A DNA stretch of 23,359 nucleotides from CAZJGG01 sp964545475 (lineage in GTDB: Bacteria > Bacillota > Clostridia > Lachnospirales > JAISER01), in NCBI GenBank assembly GCA_964545475.1, contig CAZJGG010000047.1:1-23359 (forward strand). The letters run 5' to 3'. Both the position numbers and the translations under genes were made by a program. Below the pieces are notes generated by a model. It searched no databases. It was given only the letters and a program-made list of their open reading frames with translations, and was not told the DNA's origin. This document shows, piece by piece, positions 7,674-15,656 of this stretch. Positions within the stretch are counted from its first letter, which is position 1, and every line of letters begins with the position of its first letter.

Positions 7674-8279
7674 ATGGCTTTAATAAATAAATTTCATTAT
7701 AACTCACCTGTAATTTTAACATTTTCATTGCTTTCTCTTTTTGCGCTTATGTTAGGTATTGCCACAAATGGGGCTTCCACGCAGCTTTTATTCTGCGTGT
7801 ATAGAAGCCCCCTGCAAGACCCTCTTACTTACATACGAATATTTACCCATGTTTTAGGGCATATAAATGTTGAACATTTTTTTAGCAATTTTTTAATTAT
7901 ATTATTAATAGGGCCTATTTTGGAAGAAAAATACGGTTCTAAAAAAATATTAGTCATGATAGTGATTACTGCCCTTATAACAGGTATTATAAACGTGGCT
8001 TTTTTTAACGTGGCATTAATCGGCGCAAGCGGCATTGCGTTTATGTTTATAATTTTAGGTTCCTTTGTAAACTTGCAAAAAGGAAGAATTCCGCTTACAT
8101 TTATTCTTGTAGTTTTAGTTTTTCTTGGCAAAGAAGTTATAGACGGGCTTACAACTAACGATAACATCTCTCACATCACTCACATAATTGGCGGTGGGTG
8201 CGGAGCAGTTTTAGGGTTTATTATGAACAAAGGCAAAAATATACCGGATATTTTAGAAACTGATATTGATAACCCATGA
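7674..8279 (+). CDS. Rhomboid-family intramembrane serine protease
   Basis: Cleaves transmembrane substrates within the bilayer. Starting at the ATG at 7674 (after a run of seven G serving as ribosome site) it has 201 residues and about six hydrophobic segments. The rhomboid landmarks are HVLGHINVEHFFSNF (59-73) with the conserved His and Asn of helix 2, the catalytic Ser in GASG (S119), and the dyad His in HIIGGGCGAVLG (H170, fitting HxxGxxxGxxxG). The open frame extends upstream into the permease gene, but that stretch overlaps real coding sequence and lacks a ribosome site. It begins 25 bases after the permease stop and probably belongs to the same transcript. Its substrate is unknown. Confidence 0.82.
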   Translation: MALINKFHYNSPVILTFSLLSLFALMLGIATNGASTQLLFCVYRSPLQDPLTYIRIFTHVLGHINVEHFFSNFLIILLIGPILEEKYGSKKILVMIVITALITGIINVAFFNVALIGASGIAFMFIILGSFVNLQKGRIPLTFILVVLVFLGKEVIDGLTTNDNISHITHIIGGGCGAVLGFIMNKGKNIPDILETDIDNP

Positions 8280-8303
8280 TTACAGTAAAATTATTGGATT
8301 GCC

Positions 8304-8331
8304 TTGTATATTTTTAGAATTATGCTATAAT
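8304..8331 (+). promoter_or_regulatory. Probable sigma-A promoter for the 8393-12613 gene run
   Basis: A perfect TATAAT (8326-8331) preceded by TG one base upstream (extended -10, TGC) and by TTGTAT (8304-8309) at a 16-base spacing. It lies about 60 bases before the next gene and after the end of the rhomboid gene. Confidence 0.6.
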
Positions 8332-8392
8332 AAGTGGATGATTGCCATGTTTTGTGTATTTAAAATCACTTTGAAATTTTTGGGGTGCATAT

Positions 8393-9199
8393 ATGGGAAG
8401 CAAAATTAAAATTAAAACCTCAACACCTAGTTTGCAGAATAAAATTCAAATAGATTTACGCACTGATGCCGATGATGTTTTTTGGTATATTAGGTTTAAC
8501 ATCCCACTAGACGAAAATACAGTATCACCCGAGACAATGTCCGTTACGGACACTTTGGGTTATATAATGCGCACTGATATTAACTATAACAGAGCTAAAA
8601 ATATGATAGTAATTTCACCCATAGATTCATACGAGCAAAATATTTATTATTTGCTTAAAATCTCTTCAAAAGTGCGTTCTGAAAGAGGGCAAAGCTTAAA
8701 AAGCCAAATTAATATTTTATTTAAGCTTTACAACAATGAAATATCGGAGTATAAAGTTCTTAAAGCCGGTGTTGCCGTGCCGAGTTCTAAGCCTAGACCT
8801 AAAGATTATGACGAAAAGATTTCTAAGGCTAAGCTTCTTACTATTGGGCAAGAGCTTTCTAGCAATACTCCACAGTATAAGCTTCCCTATATGGATATGA
8901 AAATTAATTTGATTCCGGCTATAATCGGCATTTTAATAGTTTTAGCAAACTATTTTTTAATAAAGTCCATGGCGGTTTGGTTTGTTGCAGCGGCTGTGTG
9001 CCTTGCAGGTGCTTGTATTATTGTTTTTCAGATTTTAAAAAAGGAACAACGCTCCGCAATATCATATAATAGGGGCGTTTATGCTTTTAACAAAGAAAAA
9101 TATAAAAAAGCGGAGGCGGCGTTTAAGCTTGCGCTTTATTTAGATGATGATAACGAACATGCGCAATATGCTTTAAATAAAGTCGGGTTTTATAAGTAG
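8393..9199 (+). CDS. Uncharacterised protein: Ig-like domain, two membrane helices, TPR
   Basis: I do not recognise this as a named family. The 268 residues fall into three parts. Residues 25-112 look like a bacterial Ig-like (Big_5-type) domain: FNIPLDENTVSPETMSV, then MIVISPIDSYEQNIYYLLKIS, and an RGQSL end. Two adjacent hydrophobic helices follow at about 171-191 and 194-213. The last 50 residues resemble a tetratricopeptide unit (YNRGVYAFNKEKYKKAEAAFKLALYLD, from 225). There is no signal peptide, so with two helices both ends would be on the same side, probably cytoplasmic, which is odd for an Ig-like domain. A good ribosome site (GGGGTG) supports the ATG. It heads the transcription unit that carries recD2 and comF. 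Confidence 0.7.
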   Translation: MGSKIKIKTSTPSLQNKIQIDLRTDADDVFWYIRFNIPLDENTVSPETMSVTDTLGYIMRTDINYNRAKNMIVISPIDSYEQNIYYLLKISSKVRSERGQSLKSQINILFKLYNNEISEYKVLKAGVAVPSSKPRPKDYDEKISKAKLLTIGQELSSNTPQYKLPYMDMKINLIPAIIGILIVLANYFLIKSMAVWFVAAAVCLAGACIIVFQILKKEQRSAISYNRGVYAFNKEKYKKAEAAFKLALYLDDDNEHAQYALNKVGFYK

Positions 9200-9219
9200 T
9201 ATATTTATAAGGAGAAAAA

Positions 9220-9621
9220 ATGGAAGAAACTGTTATTGTTATAATGGAAAGAGATGCTAAAACGGGATTTTTAGAAAAAGAGTTATTGTCTTTTACTGTA
9301 AGTGAAAATGATGATTTTTTGGTTAATATTTATGCCCAAGAAAACGAAATTTATATGAAAATAAGCACAGCGGAAGATGTAATGGACTGGCAGTTTAATG
9401 CTATTTACGATTATTATGACACAGAACCTATGGAAAATTTGGGCATAAAAATAATTGAAGATGCCGAATGTTATAATCCCACATGGACAGTTGTTTTTAA
9501 ACAGTGCGAAAGCCTTAATGAGCTTCCGGACAAAATTTCGGACATTTTAGCGGTTCATAAGGCCGAGCTTGAATCTGTTTTTGATGCGATAAAAGACAAA
9601 AAGGAAGAATATGGGCAATGA
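9220..9621 (+). CDS. Small acidic protein of unknown function, coupled to recD2
   Basis: A 133-residue, acidic, soluble protein with no membrane segment or signal peptide. It resembles, from memory, the clostridial DUF6762 group: the start ETVIVIMERDAKTGFLEKEL, a central DWQFNAIYDYYDTE, NPTWTVVF, and a helical end AELESVFDAIKDKKEEY. I cannot assign a function. AAGGAGAAAAA precedes the ATG. Its last codons overlap the recD2 start by four bases (ATGA), so both are probably translated together, hinting at a partner or adjacent role in DNA repair, though co-translation alone does not prove this. Confidence 0.75.
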   Translation: MEETVIVIMERDAKTGFLEKELLSFTVSENDDFLVNIYAQENEIYMKISTAEDVMDWQFNAIYDYYDTEPMENLGIKIIEDAECYNPTWTVVFKQCESLNELPDKISDILAVHKAELESVFDAIKDKKEEYGQ

Positions 9622-11867
9622 TCGAAGAGGTTTGCTTTGAGGGAACTGTTGAAAATATAGTTTTTCAAAATAATCAAAACGGATATTGTATTTTCGGGCT
9701 TTCAGTAGAAGGAGAAAGCCTTGAAGAGATTGTGGCGACGGGTATAGTCCCGTCTGTTTTAGTTGGGGACAGTATGAAAGTTACCGGGACATTTGTTGTT
9801 CACCCAACTTACGGCAAGCAGCTTAAAATAAATACATATGAAAAAAGCATACCATCTACGGAAGACGGAATGGAGAAATATTTAAGCTCCGGCGTTGTAA
9901 AAGGGGTGCGGGAAAAACTCGCCAAAAAGATAGTTGAAAAGTTCGGTAAATATACGTTTGAAGTTATTGAAAACCACCCTCATAGGCTTGCCGAGATTAA
10001 AGGAATAACTCTTGAAAAGGCATTAACCATATCCGCTGTTTTTCATGAACAAGCTCAAATGCGGCGGATTTTGTTGTACTTGCAGAATTTAGGTATTTCC
10101 AACGTTTTTTCCATGAAAATTTACAAGCTTTATAAAGATCAAACTATAGAGAAGGTACAATCAAACCCATATTGCCTTGCGGACGATGTTTTGGGAATCG
10201 GCTTTAAAATTGCTGATAGTATTGCACAAAAAGCCGGGATTGCTAAAGATTCCCCATTTAGAATTGAGTCCGGTATAAAATACGTGCTTAACTTAGGAGC
10301 TAACGATGGGCATGTTTATTTGCCTTTAAGCATTTTAAGAAGTGAAGCATTTGAGCTTTTAGGCGTTCCTATTGAGCTGATTGATACAAGCCTTGCTAAG
10401 CTTCAGCTTGATAGGTCCATTTGGCAGGAAAAAACTGACAGGGAAACAATAGTTTATTTAAACAGCTTTTTTTACGCTGAAAACAACGTTGCTAAAAAAC
10501 TTGTGGAATTATCAGATTATGCTGCAAAAACACGGCTTAATATAAAAAATGAAATTGCGGCATTTGAAAAAAGTAAAAGCATAAAGCTTGCAGAAGGACA
10601 GAAAAACGCCGTAACCGAAGCTATGGAGCACGGAGTTTTAATTATAACAGGCGGACCGGGAACAGGCAAAACAACTACAATAAACACAATAATAAGCATA
10701 TTGCAGAAAAATAACGTTGATATAGTTCTTGCAGCACCTACAGGGCGTGCCGCAAAAAGAATGTCTGATGCAACAGGCATGGAAGCCAAAACCATTCACC
10801 GCTTGCTTGAAATTTCTTTTTTAGATGAAAGTAGCCGCAGGCAAACTTTCGGCAAAAATAAGGAAAACCCAATTGAAGCAGATATTATAATTGTTGATGA
10901 ATGCTCGATGGTTGATATTTTACTTATGAACAGCTTGCTTTCTGCAATTGAGCCGGGAACAAGGCTTTTGCTTGTAGGAGACGTTGATCAGCTTCCTTCC
11001 GTTGGGCCGGGCAACGTTTTAAAGGATATTATTATGTCCGATTGTTTGCCGGTTGTTAGGCTGACGGAGATTTACCGTCAATCAGAAGAAAGCGCAATAA
11101 TAATGAATGCCCACAGAATAAACAATGGTGAATATCCTATATTTAATGAAAAAATAAAGGATTTCTTTTTTGTAAAAAAACACATTATGGACGATGTTGT
11201 TAATACAATAACCCAGCTTGTGGCAGCAAGGCTGCCGAAATATGCAGAGTGTGACCCTATAGCCGATATTCAGGTTTTGACACCCATGAGAAAATCTCCT
11301 TTAGGGGTTACAAACTTAAACCAAGTATTGCAGCAAAACTTGAACCCTCCAAATGACAATAAACGTGAATGGAACTTCCGCTCTACTAAGTTCCGTGAGG
11401 GTGACAAAGTTATGCAAATTAAAAATAATTATAATATGGGGTTTTGGGTTTTAAATAAAAACGGTTATAAAACTGAAGAGGGGCAGGGGGTTTTTAACGG
11501 GGACACTGGTATAATCAAAAATATCGATATGCAAAACGAAAAATTATCTGTAATTTTTGATGAAAACAGGCTTGTGGAATATGATTTCAGCCAATTGGAC
11601 GAGCTTGAGTTGTCTTATGCCATAACGATTCATAAATCCCAAGGCAGTGAATACAAGGTTGTTGTAATTCCTGTTCATTCCGGTTCTTCTGTTTTAATGA
11701 GCAGAAACTTATTATATACAGCAGTTACAAGAGCGAAAGAACTTACTGTTCTTGTAGGGACCACGGAAATGTTAAACTTGATGATAAATAATAAACGGGA
11801 AATTAATAGATATTCCGCTCTTAACAGGCGGATAGGAAAAATGAAAGAAATGATTTGTCCTGATTAA
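9618..11867 (+). CDS. recD2: ATP-dependent DNA helicase RecD2 (SF1B, YrrC-like)
   Basis: A 5'-3' DNA helicase of bacteria lacking RecBC, linked to repair and replication-fork maintenance. The 749 residues match the RecD2 length. The N-terminal region (1-310) has an OB-like start (EGTVENIVFQNNQNGYCIF) and helix-hairpin-helix repeats (EIKGITLEKA, ILLYLQNLGISN, DDVLGIGFKIAD). Motor motifs follow: Walker A GGPGTGKTT (345-353), motif Ia APTGRAAKRM (373-382), Walker B VDECSM (426-431), motif III GDVDQLPSVGPG (454-465), motif IV region LTEIYRQ, the SH3-like insert with NGDTG, motif V IHKSQGSE (671-678) and motif VI TAVTRAK (701-707). No recB or recC lies nearby, as expected for RecD2. Confidence 0.96.
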   Translation: MIEEVCFEGTVENIVFQNNQNGYCIFGLSVEGESLEEIVATGIVPSVLVGDSMKVTGTFVVHPTYGKQLKINTYEKSIPSTEDGMEKYLSSGVVKGVREKLAKKIVEKFGKYTFEVIENHPHRLAEIKGITLEKALTISAVFHEQAQMRRILLYLQNLGISNVFSMKIYKLYKDQTIEKVQSNPYCLADDVLGIGFKIADSIAQKAGIAKDSPFRIESGIKYVLNLGANDGHVYLPLSILRSEAFELLGVPIELIDTSLAKLQLDRSIWQEKTDRETIVYLNSFFYAENNVAKKLVELSDYAAKTRLNIKNEIAAFEKSKSIKLAEGQKNAVTEAMEHGVLIITGGPGTGKTTTINTIISILQKNNVDIVLAAPTGRAAKRMSDATGMEAKTIHRLLEISFLDESSRRQTFGKNKENPIEADIIIVDECSMVDILLMNSLLSAIEPGTRLLLVGDVDQLPSVGPGNVLKDIIMSDCLPVVRLTEIYRQSEESAIIMNAHRINNGEYPIFNEKIKDFFFVKKHIMDDVVNTITQLVAARLPKYAECDPIADIQVLTPMRKSPLGVTNLNQVLQQNLNPPNDNKREWNFRSTKFREGDKVMQIKNNYNMGFWVLNKNGYKTEEGQGVFNGDTGIIKNIDMQNEKLSVIFDENRLVEYDFSQLDELELSYAITIHKSQGSEYKVVVIPVHSGSSVLMSRNLLYTAVTRAKELTVLVGTTEMLNLMINNKREINRYSALNRRIGKMKEMICPD

Positions 11868-11890
11868 AAAAACACACAAAGGGTGAGATT

Positions 11891-12613
11891 ATGTTTGTTA
11901 AAGCGTTTAATTATTTAATTAATTGGCTTTACCCGCCTAAGTGTGTTTTTTGTTCTGAAATTATTCCTATTAACATGGAAAATGGTTTTTGTGAGAGTTG
12001 TTTAAATAAATTGGAATTTATAGAAAATCCTGTTTGTATAAAATGTGGAAGAAAAACAAAAAATTATAATGAAACATGTTTTGATTGCGGGGAAGCAGAA
12101 TTTTCTTTTGTAAAGAATGTCTCTTTGTTTTATTATGAAGATAAAATAAGAGAGAGTATATTGGAATTTAAGCTTGGAGACAAGCCGGAGTTTGGCGTTT
12201 ATTTTGGAAAGCTTATGGCTGAATATTTTGCTAAAAATATAGAGTATGAGGCAGATGTTATTGTTTCTGTGCCCATGTATAATAAAAGGCTAAAAAGCAA
12301 GGGGTTTGACCATGCTGCGATTTTGGCAAAGGAGTTATCCAAAAACGCTTCAATTCCGTTTATTAAAGGTGGATTAATAAGAATAAGAAATACAAAAAGG
12401 CAAAGCGGTTTAAACGGTGGAGAGCGGAGAGAAAACGTTAAGGATGCTTTTGCTTGCAAAAGAACTGAGCTTATAAAGGGTAAAAAAATAATTCTTATTG
12501 ATGATATTTTTACAACAGGCTCAACTGCGGATAATTGCGCAAAAGCACTTATTAATGCCGGTGCTGTCGAAGTATTGTGTTTAACCCTTGCTTGCACAAA
12601 AAATTTTGATTAA
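11891..12613 (+). CDS. ComF-family protein (double zinc finger plus phosphoribosyltransferase fold)
   Basis: Homologue of ComFC, needed for DNA uptake in naturally competent bacteria; its biochemical role is unsettled. The 240 residues begin with LINWLYPPKCVFC and two Cys clusters (C18, C21, C34, C37 and C49, C52, C63, C66) that should bind zinc. A type I phosphoribosyltransferase domain follows, with VSVPMYNKRLKSKGFDHA (126-142), RQSGLNGGERRENV, and the PRPP loop ILIDDIFTTGST (201-212). The ATG follows AAAGGGTGAG. No comFA is visible. It precedes the flagellar genes, the same order as comF-flgM in B. subtilis. Confidence 0.92.
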   Translation: MFVKAFNYLINWLYPPKCVFCSEIIPINMENGFCESCLNKLEFIENPVCIKCGRKTKNYNETCFDCGEAEFSFVKNVSLFYYEDKIRESILEFKLGDKPEFGVYFGKLMAEYFAKNIEYEADVIVSVPMYNKRLKSKGFDHAAILAKELSKNASIPFIKGGLIRIRNTKRQSGLNGGERRENVKDAFACKRTELIKGKKIILIDDIFTTGSTADNCAKALINAGAVEVLCLTLACTKNFD

Positions 12614-12626
12614 ATAAAAAAAGTGC

Positions 12627-12654
12627 TAATATTTTTAATTTAATAATCCGATAA
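12627..12654 (+). promoter_or_regulatory. sigma-28 (SigD/FliA)-type promoter of the flgM operon
   Basis: TAATATTT (12627-12634) matches the sigma-28 -35 element TAAAGTTT at 6 of 8 positions. After 12 bases, TCCGATAA (12647-12654) matches GCCGATAA at 7 of 8. The classical spacer is 11, one base shorter. It lies 64 bases before flgM, the expected place for a late flagellar promoter that FlgM itself controls. Confidence 0.7.
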
Positions 12655-12717
12655 AAACTATGTAAAGAAACTGTGACATTGATGAAAAGACAACTAGAAA
12701 TATGGCAGGTGTTTAAT

Positions 12718-12993
12718 ATGAGTGCAGCAATTATAGGAGTGCTTTCTGCATATGAGGTAAGTACGCCAAAAAGCCGGGCTGTTCCTTCTAACAGGGTTAG
12801 CAGGGCCGAAGAAAAAAAAGATATGGTAGCTTTATCCTCAAAGGCTAAAGATTTTTTGACTGCAAAACAGGCTGTTAATGAAGTTTCGGATATTCGTAGT
12901 GATAAAGTCGAAGCTGTAATGAACCGCATTAAAACTAACAGCTATCATGTTAACGGCCCAATGATTGCCGATAAGCTGCTGGAAAAGCTTTAA
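12718..12993 (+). CDS. flgM: Anti-sigma-28 factor FlgM
   Basis: Binds sigma-28 and keeps late flagellar genes off until the hook is complete, when it is secreted. The first half of the 91 residues is Ser/Lys-rich and probably disordered. The second half carries the FlgM domain: an SSKAKDFLTAKQAV helix, then IRSDKVEAVMNRIKTNSYHVNGPMIADKLLEKL (59-91), which matches the family pattern of R-x-x-K-V, a Y-x-V turn and a final I-A-x-K-L-L helix. I chose the ATG at 12718 because AGGTG lies 7 bases before it; the open frame reaches a GTG at 12673 and an ATG at 12682 with no ribosome site. flgN follows 39 bases later. Confidence 0.92.
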   Translation: MSAAIIGVLSAYEVSTPKSRAVPSNRVSRAEEKKDMVALSSKAKDFLTAKQAVNEVSDIRSDKVEAVMNRIKTNSYHVNGPMIADKLLEKL

Positions 12994-13032
12994 GCGCAAA
13001 ACTTATTAAGCGAATTTAAGGGGGCAATAACA

Positions 13033-13533
13033 TTGGCAGGGCTGGTAAGCGAGCTTGTTTTACTGCTTCAGGAGCAAACGGAGCTTTATGAAAACTTGCT
13101 TGCTCTTTCGGAAGAAAAAAAAGACGCAATCATCAAAAACAATATTGACGAATTACAGAAAGTTACTTCTGTTGAGAACATTATAATATCAAAAAATCAG
13201 AAGCTGGAGAAAAAAAGGTCTATAGCCGTATCAGATATTGCGTTAGTTCTAGGTAAAACCGAAAATGAGCTAACGCTATCGGTGTTGCTTCAAATAATTG
13301 AAAATCAGCCTGAATATGAAAGTTTAAAGCTTATAAGTGATAAAATGTTATCAATTATAGAAAGATTAAAAGAAATTAATGAAAATAACAAAATGCTGTT
13401 GTTAAATGCACTAGATTATGTTGATTTTAGCCTCAATTTATTCCGCAGCACAGTTTTGAAAGAAGCGCCCACGTATTCTCAAGAGGGTGGAAGTTATGCG
13501 GATAAAAACGTTTTTTTTGACGCTAAACAATAA
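13033..13533 (+). CDS. flgN: Flagellar export chaperone FlgN
   Basis: Cytoplasmic chaperone that delivers the junction proteins FlgK and FlgL to the flagellar export gate. The 166 residues are almost entirely helical and rich in Leu, Glu and Lys. They show the FlgN pattern: LVSELVLLLQEQTELYENLLALSEEKKDAI, then NNIDELQKVTSVENIII, and a late amphipathic helix near INENNKMLLLNALDYVDFSLNLF that in the family binds the C-terminus of FlgK. The start is a TTG at 13033, placed by AAGGGGG nine bases upstream. The last 25 residues are not helical. It lies directly before its two presumed clients. Confidence 0.88.
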   Translation: MAGLVSELVLLLQEQTELYENLLALSEEKKDAIIKNNIDELQKVTSVENIIISKNQKLEKKRSIAVSDIALVLGKTENELTLSVLLQIIENQPEYESLKLISDKMLSIIERLKEINENNKMLLLNALDYVDFSLNLFRSTVLKEAPTYSQEGGSYADKNVFFDAKQ

Positions 13534-13544
13534 GGAGGGATTTT

Positions 13545-15584
13545 ATGTCCATGTCAAGCCTGTCCGTTGCGAATAGCGGGCTTCGCGTTGCCCAGGCCGG
13601 ATTATACGTAATAGGGCACAATATGTCTAACAGCAATACCCCCGGTTATGTTAGGCAAAGGGTTTTACAGCACGAATTTATACAAAAAAATATCGGATAT
13701 TCTGCCAACGGTATTTTACAAGTTGGCTTGGGTGCAGATGTTTCAAGGATAGAGCAAATAAGAGATAAATTTTTGGATATAGCTTATAGACAGGAAGTCG
13801 GACGAGGAAGCTTTTATCAAGTAAAAGCTACCACAGGCCTTGAAATAGAAACAATTATCGGAGAAATTCAAAGCGCATACAGCGCCCATGCCGTTATAGA
13901 CAACGTTTGGCGTGCCCTTAACGAATTAAGCGTTTATCAGCCAGGTCTTGAAACAAGGGCTAACTTTATCTCCACTTGTGTTGCTTTTGTTACTAAAGCA
14001 AATAACGTTGCAGAAAGGCTTGTTGAATACCAAAGAAACCTAGACCAGCAAGTAAGAGACAGCGTTACAAGAGTTAACCAATTACTTGAGCAAATTAAGA
14101 ATTATAATACAATGATTGCGGAGGCGGAGGCTTCTGGGGACAGAGCCAACGACTTTAGAGACGTCCGAAACAACGCTATTGACGAATTAAGCACTTATTT
14201 GGATATAACCTATAAGGAAAGACCAAATAAACAAATTGACATTGTTTCCGAAAACGGCGACTTGCTTGTTAATAATGATATAAATTACATGGGGCTTAAA
14301 TACTGTTCCGGAAGCTACAACTTTGTAGAACCTGTTTTTACCGGAGGAGTTAGAATTTTAACAATTTTACCTTACGACTCTCCACCAAGCAGTTATAGAA
14401 CGGTTTTTGACTTAACAGGCGAAGTTTCTGCAGCCATTAACAATGATAAAGGGGCTTTAAAAGGTTTAATGGTTGCAAGAGGTTTTGAACCTGCTAACTA
14501 TGCTTCGACACCGGTGAGACCAGGCCCAGGCACGTTAATGACAAGAATGCCAGACCCTACTGCTGACCCGGCTTGGGCTTCCACAAACCCACAAACGAAA
14601 GCGGATTATAATAAATATTTGGCGGAATTTACGGCATATGAAGCAAAATATCAAGCATATGTTAATGGCTTGACAGATACATTGCCGCCTAAAGCGCCAA
14701 GACCGCCGGCATCCATATTTGCAGACCTGGCTTTTACTGGTTCTAACTACGTATTAACGGCTTACCCGGCATCTAATTACGCTACAGACTATGCCACTTA
14801 TTCCAGCAACTACGACCAGTATAAAAAACAATTTGATATTGATTATAAAGCGTATTCTCAAAAGATATTTGATTTAAATTACGCAGTTATACCAAAAGTT
14901 TTAAAGGAATTTGACACGATTTTTAATAAAATTGTAACTCTTATTAATGATGCGGTTTCCCCTTATACAGAAGTTGAAGAACCTGTGGGTTCTGGAAACT
15001 TTGTTCTTAAAAAGGATTTTGCAAATGCGCCTTATGGTCTTGATAAAAGCCAGTTTGACGAGGTGTTCATACGCAAATATGAGCCGTACTCTAAGAGATT
15101 TGACGCAAACGATAATTATATTGGGGAAAACCCTAATGAATATTATTCACTGTACACAATAGGTAACGTTATTGTAAACCCTGAACTTTTAAATACCGAC
15201 GGCTTTAACAAGCTTGCTCTTGCTATTAATGAAAACGATGTTGAAGATACAAGGCTTGTTTTAAACCAGCTTATGCTTAATTGGAAAGGCGCTTTTATTT
15301 CTTTATCTAATGGTGCTCCGGTTTCGGTAGACGATGCTTACAGGGAATTTGTTAATAACATAAGCACTGAGACTAGCAAGTCTATAAAGTTTTGTGAAGC
15401 CCAGGAAGTTTTAGTTACTCAGATAGAGAACAAAAGGCAGTCGGTTTCAGGGGTTTCTCTTGACGAAGAAATGACTAATATGCTTAAGTTCCATCATGCA
15501 TATAATGCATCTGCAAGAATGATTAATGTAATTGACTCTATGATAGATAAAGTAGTTAACGAAACAGGCAGAGCCGGACGTTAA
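13545..15584 (+). CDS. flgK: Flagellar hook-associated protein 1, FlgK (first copy, with Tyr/Ala-rich insert)
   Basis: Forms the hook-proximal ring joining hook and filament. At 679 residues it exceeds B. subtilis FlgK (about 500). The conserved D0/D1 ends are intact: LSVANSGLRVAQAGLYVIGHNMSNSNTPGYVRQRV (6-40) and SVSGVSLDEEMTNMLKFHHAYNASARMINVIDSMIDKVVN near the C-terminus. After GALKGLMVARG (303-313), where family members normally run straight into the helix IPKVLKEFDTIFNKIV (449), there are about 120 extra residues (318-440). These start Pro-rich and turn into Tyr/Ala/Lys-rich stretches such as YNKYLAEFTAYEAKYQAY and NYATDYATYSSNYDQY, with few hydrophobic core residues. AAGGAGGGA precedes the ATG. 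Confidence 0.93.
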   Translation: MSMSSLSVANSGLRVAQAGLYVIGHNMSNSNTPGYVRQRVLQHEFIQKNIGYSANGILQVGLGADVSRIEQIRDKFLDIAYRQEVGRGSFYQVKATTGLEIETIIGEIQSAYSAHAVIDNVWRALNELSVYQPGLETRANFISTCVAFVTKANNVAERLVEYQRNLDQQVRDSVTRVNQLLEQIKNYNTMIAEAEASGDRANDFRDVRNNAIDELSTYLDITYKERPNKQIDIVSENGDLLVNNDINYMGLKYCSGSYNFVEPVFTGGVRILTILPYDSPPSSYRTVFDLTGEVSAAINNDKGALKGLMVARGFEPANYASTPVRPGPGTLMTRMPDPTADPAWASTNPQTKADYNKYLAEFTAYEAKYQAYVNGLTDTLPPKAPRPPASIFADLAFTGSNYVLTAYPASNYATDYATYSSNYDQYKKQFDIDYKAYSQKIFDLNYAVIPKVLKEFDTIFNKIVTLINDAVSPYTEVEEPVGSGNFVLKKDFANAPYGLDKSQFDEVFIRKYEPYSKRFDANDNYIGENPNEYYSLYTIGNVIVNPELLNTDGFNKLALAINENDVEDTRLVLNQLMLNWKGAFISLSNGAPVSVDDAYREFVNNISTETSKSIKFCEAQEVLVTQIENKRQSVSGVSLDEEMTNMLKFHHAYNASARMINVIDSMIDKVVNETGRAGR

Positions 15585-15656
15585 TTTGTTTGAATTTGTT
15601 TAGATTCTGAAAGGCTCTTAGAACTTGCTTTTTAGGCACAGGGAGGGAAATATATT

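Noticed and set aside
12199..12929. Two long minus-strand open frames across comF and flgM
   Set aside because: They mirror the codon structure of well-supported plus-strand genes and resemble no family.
14947..15162. 71-codon plus-strand frame inside the first flgK
   Set aside because: Out of frame with flgK, which continues unbroken; a shadow frame.
15585..15656. Separate promoter or terminator between the two flgK genes
   Set aside because: No hexamer pair with proper spacing and no stable hairpin; the second flgK has its own ribosome site and is probably read from the flgM promoter.
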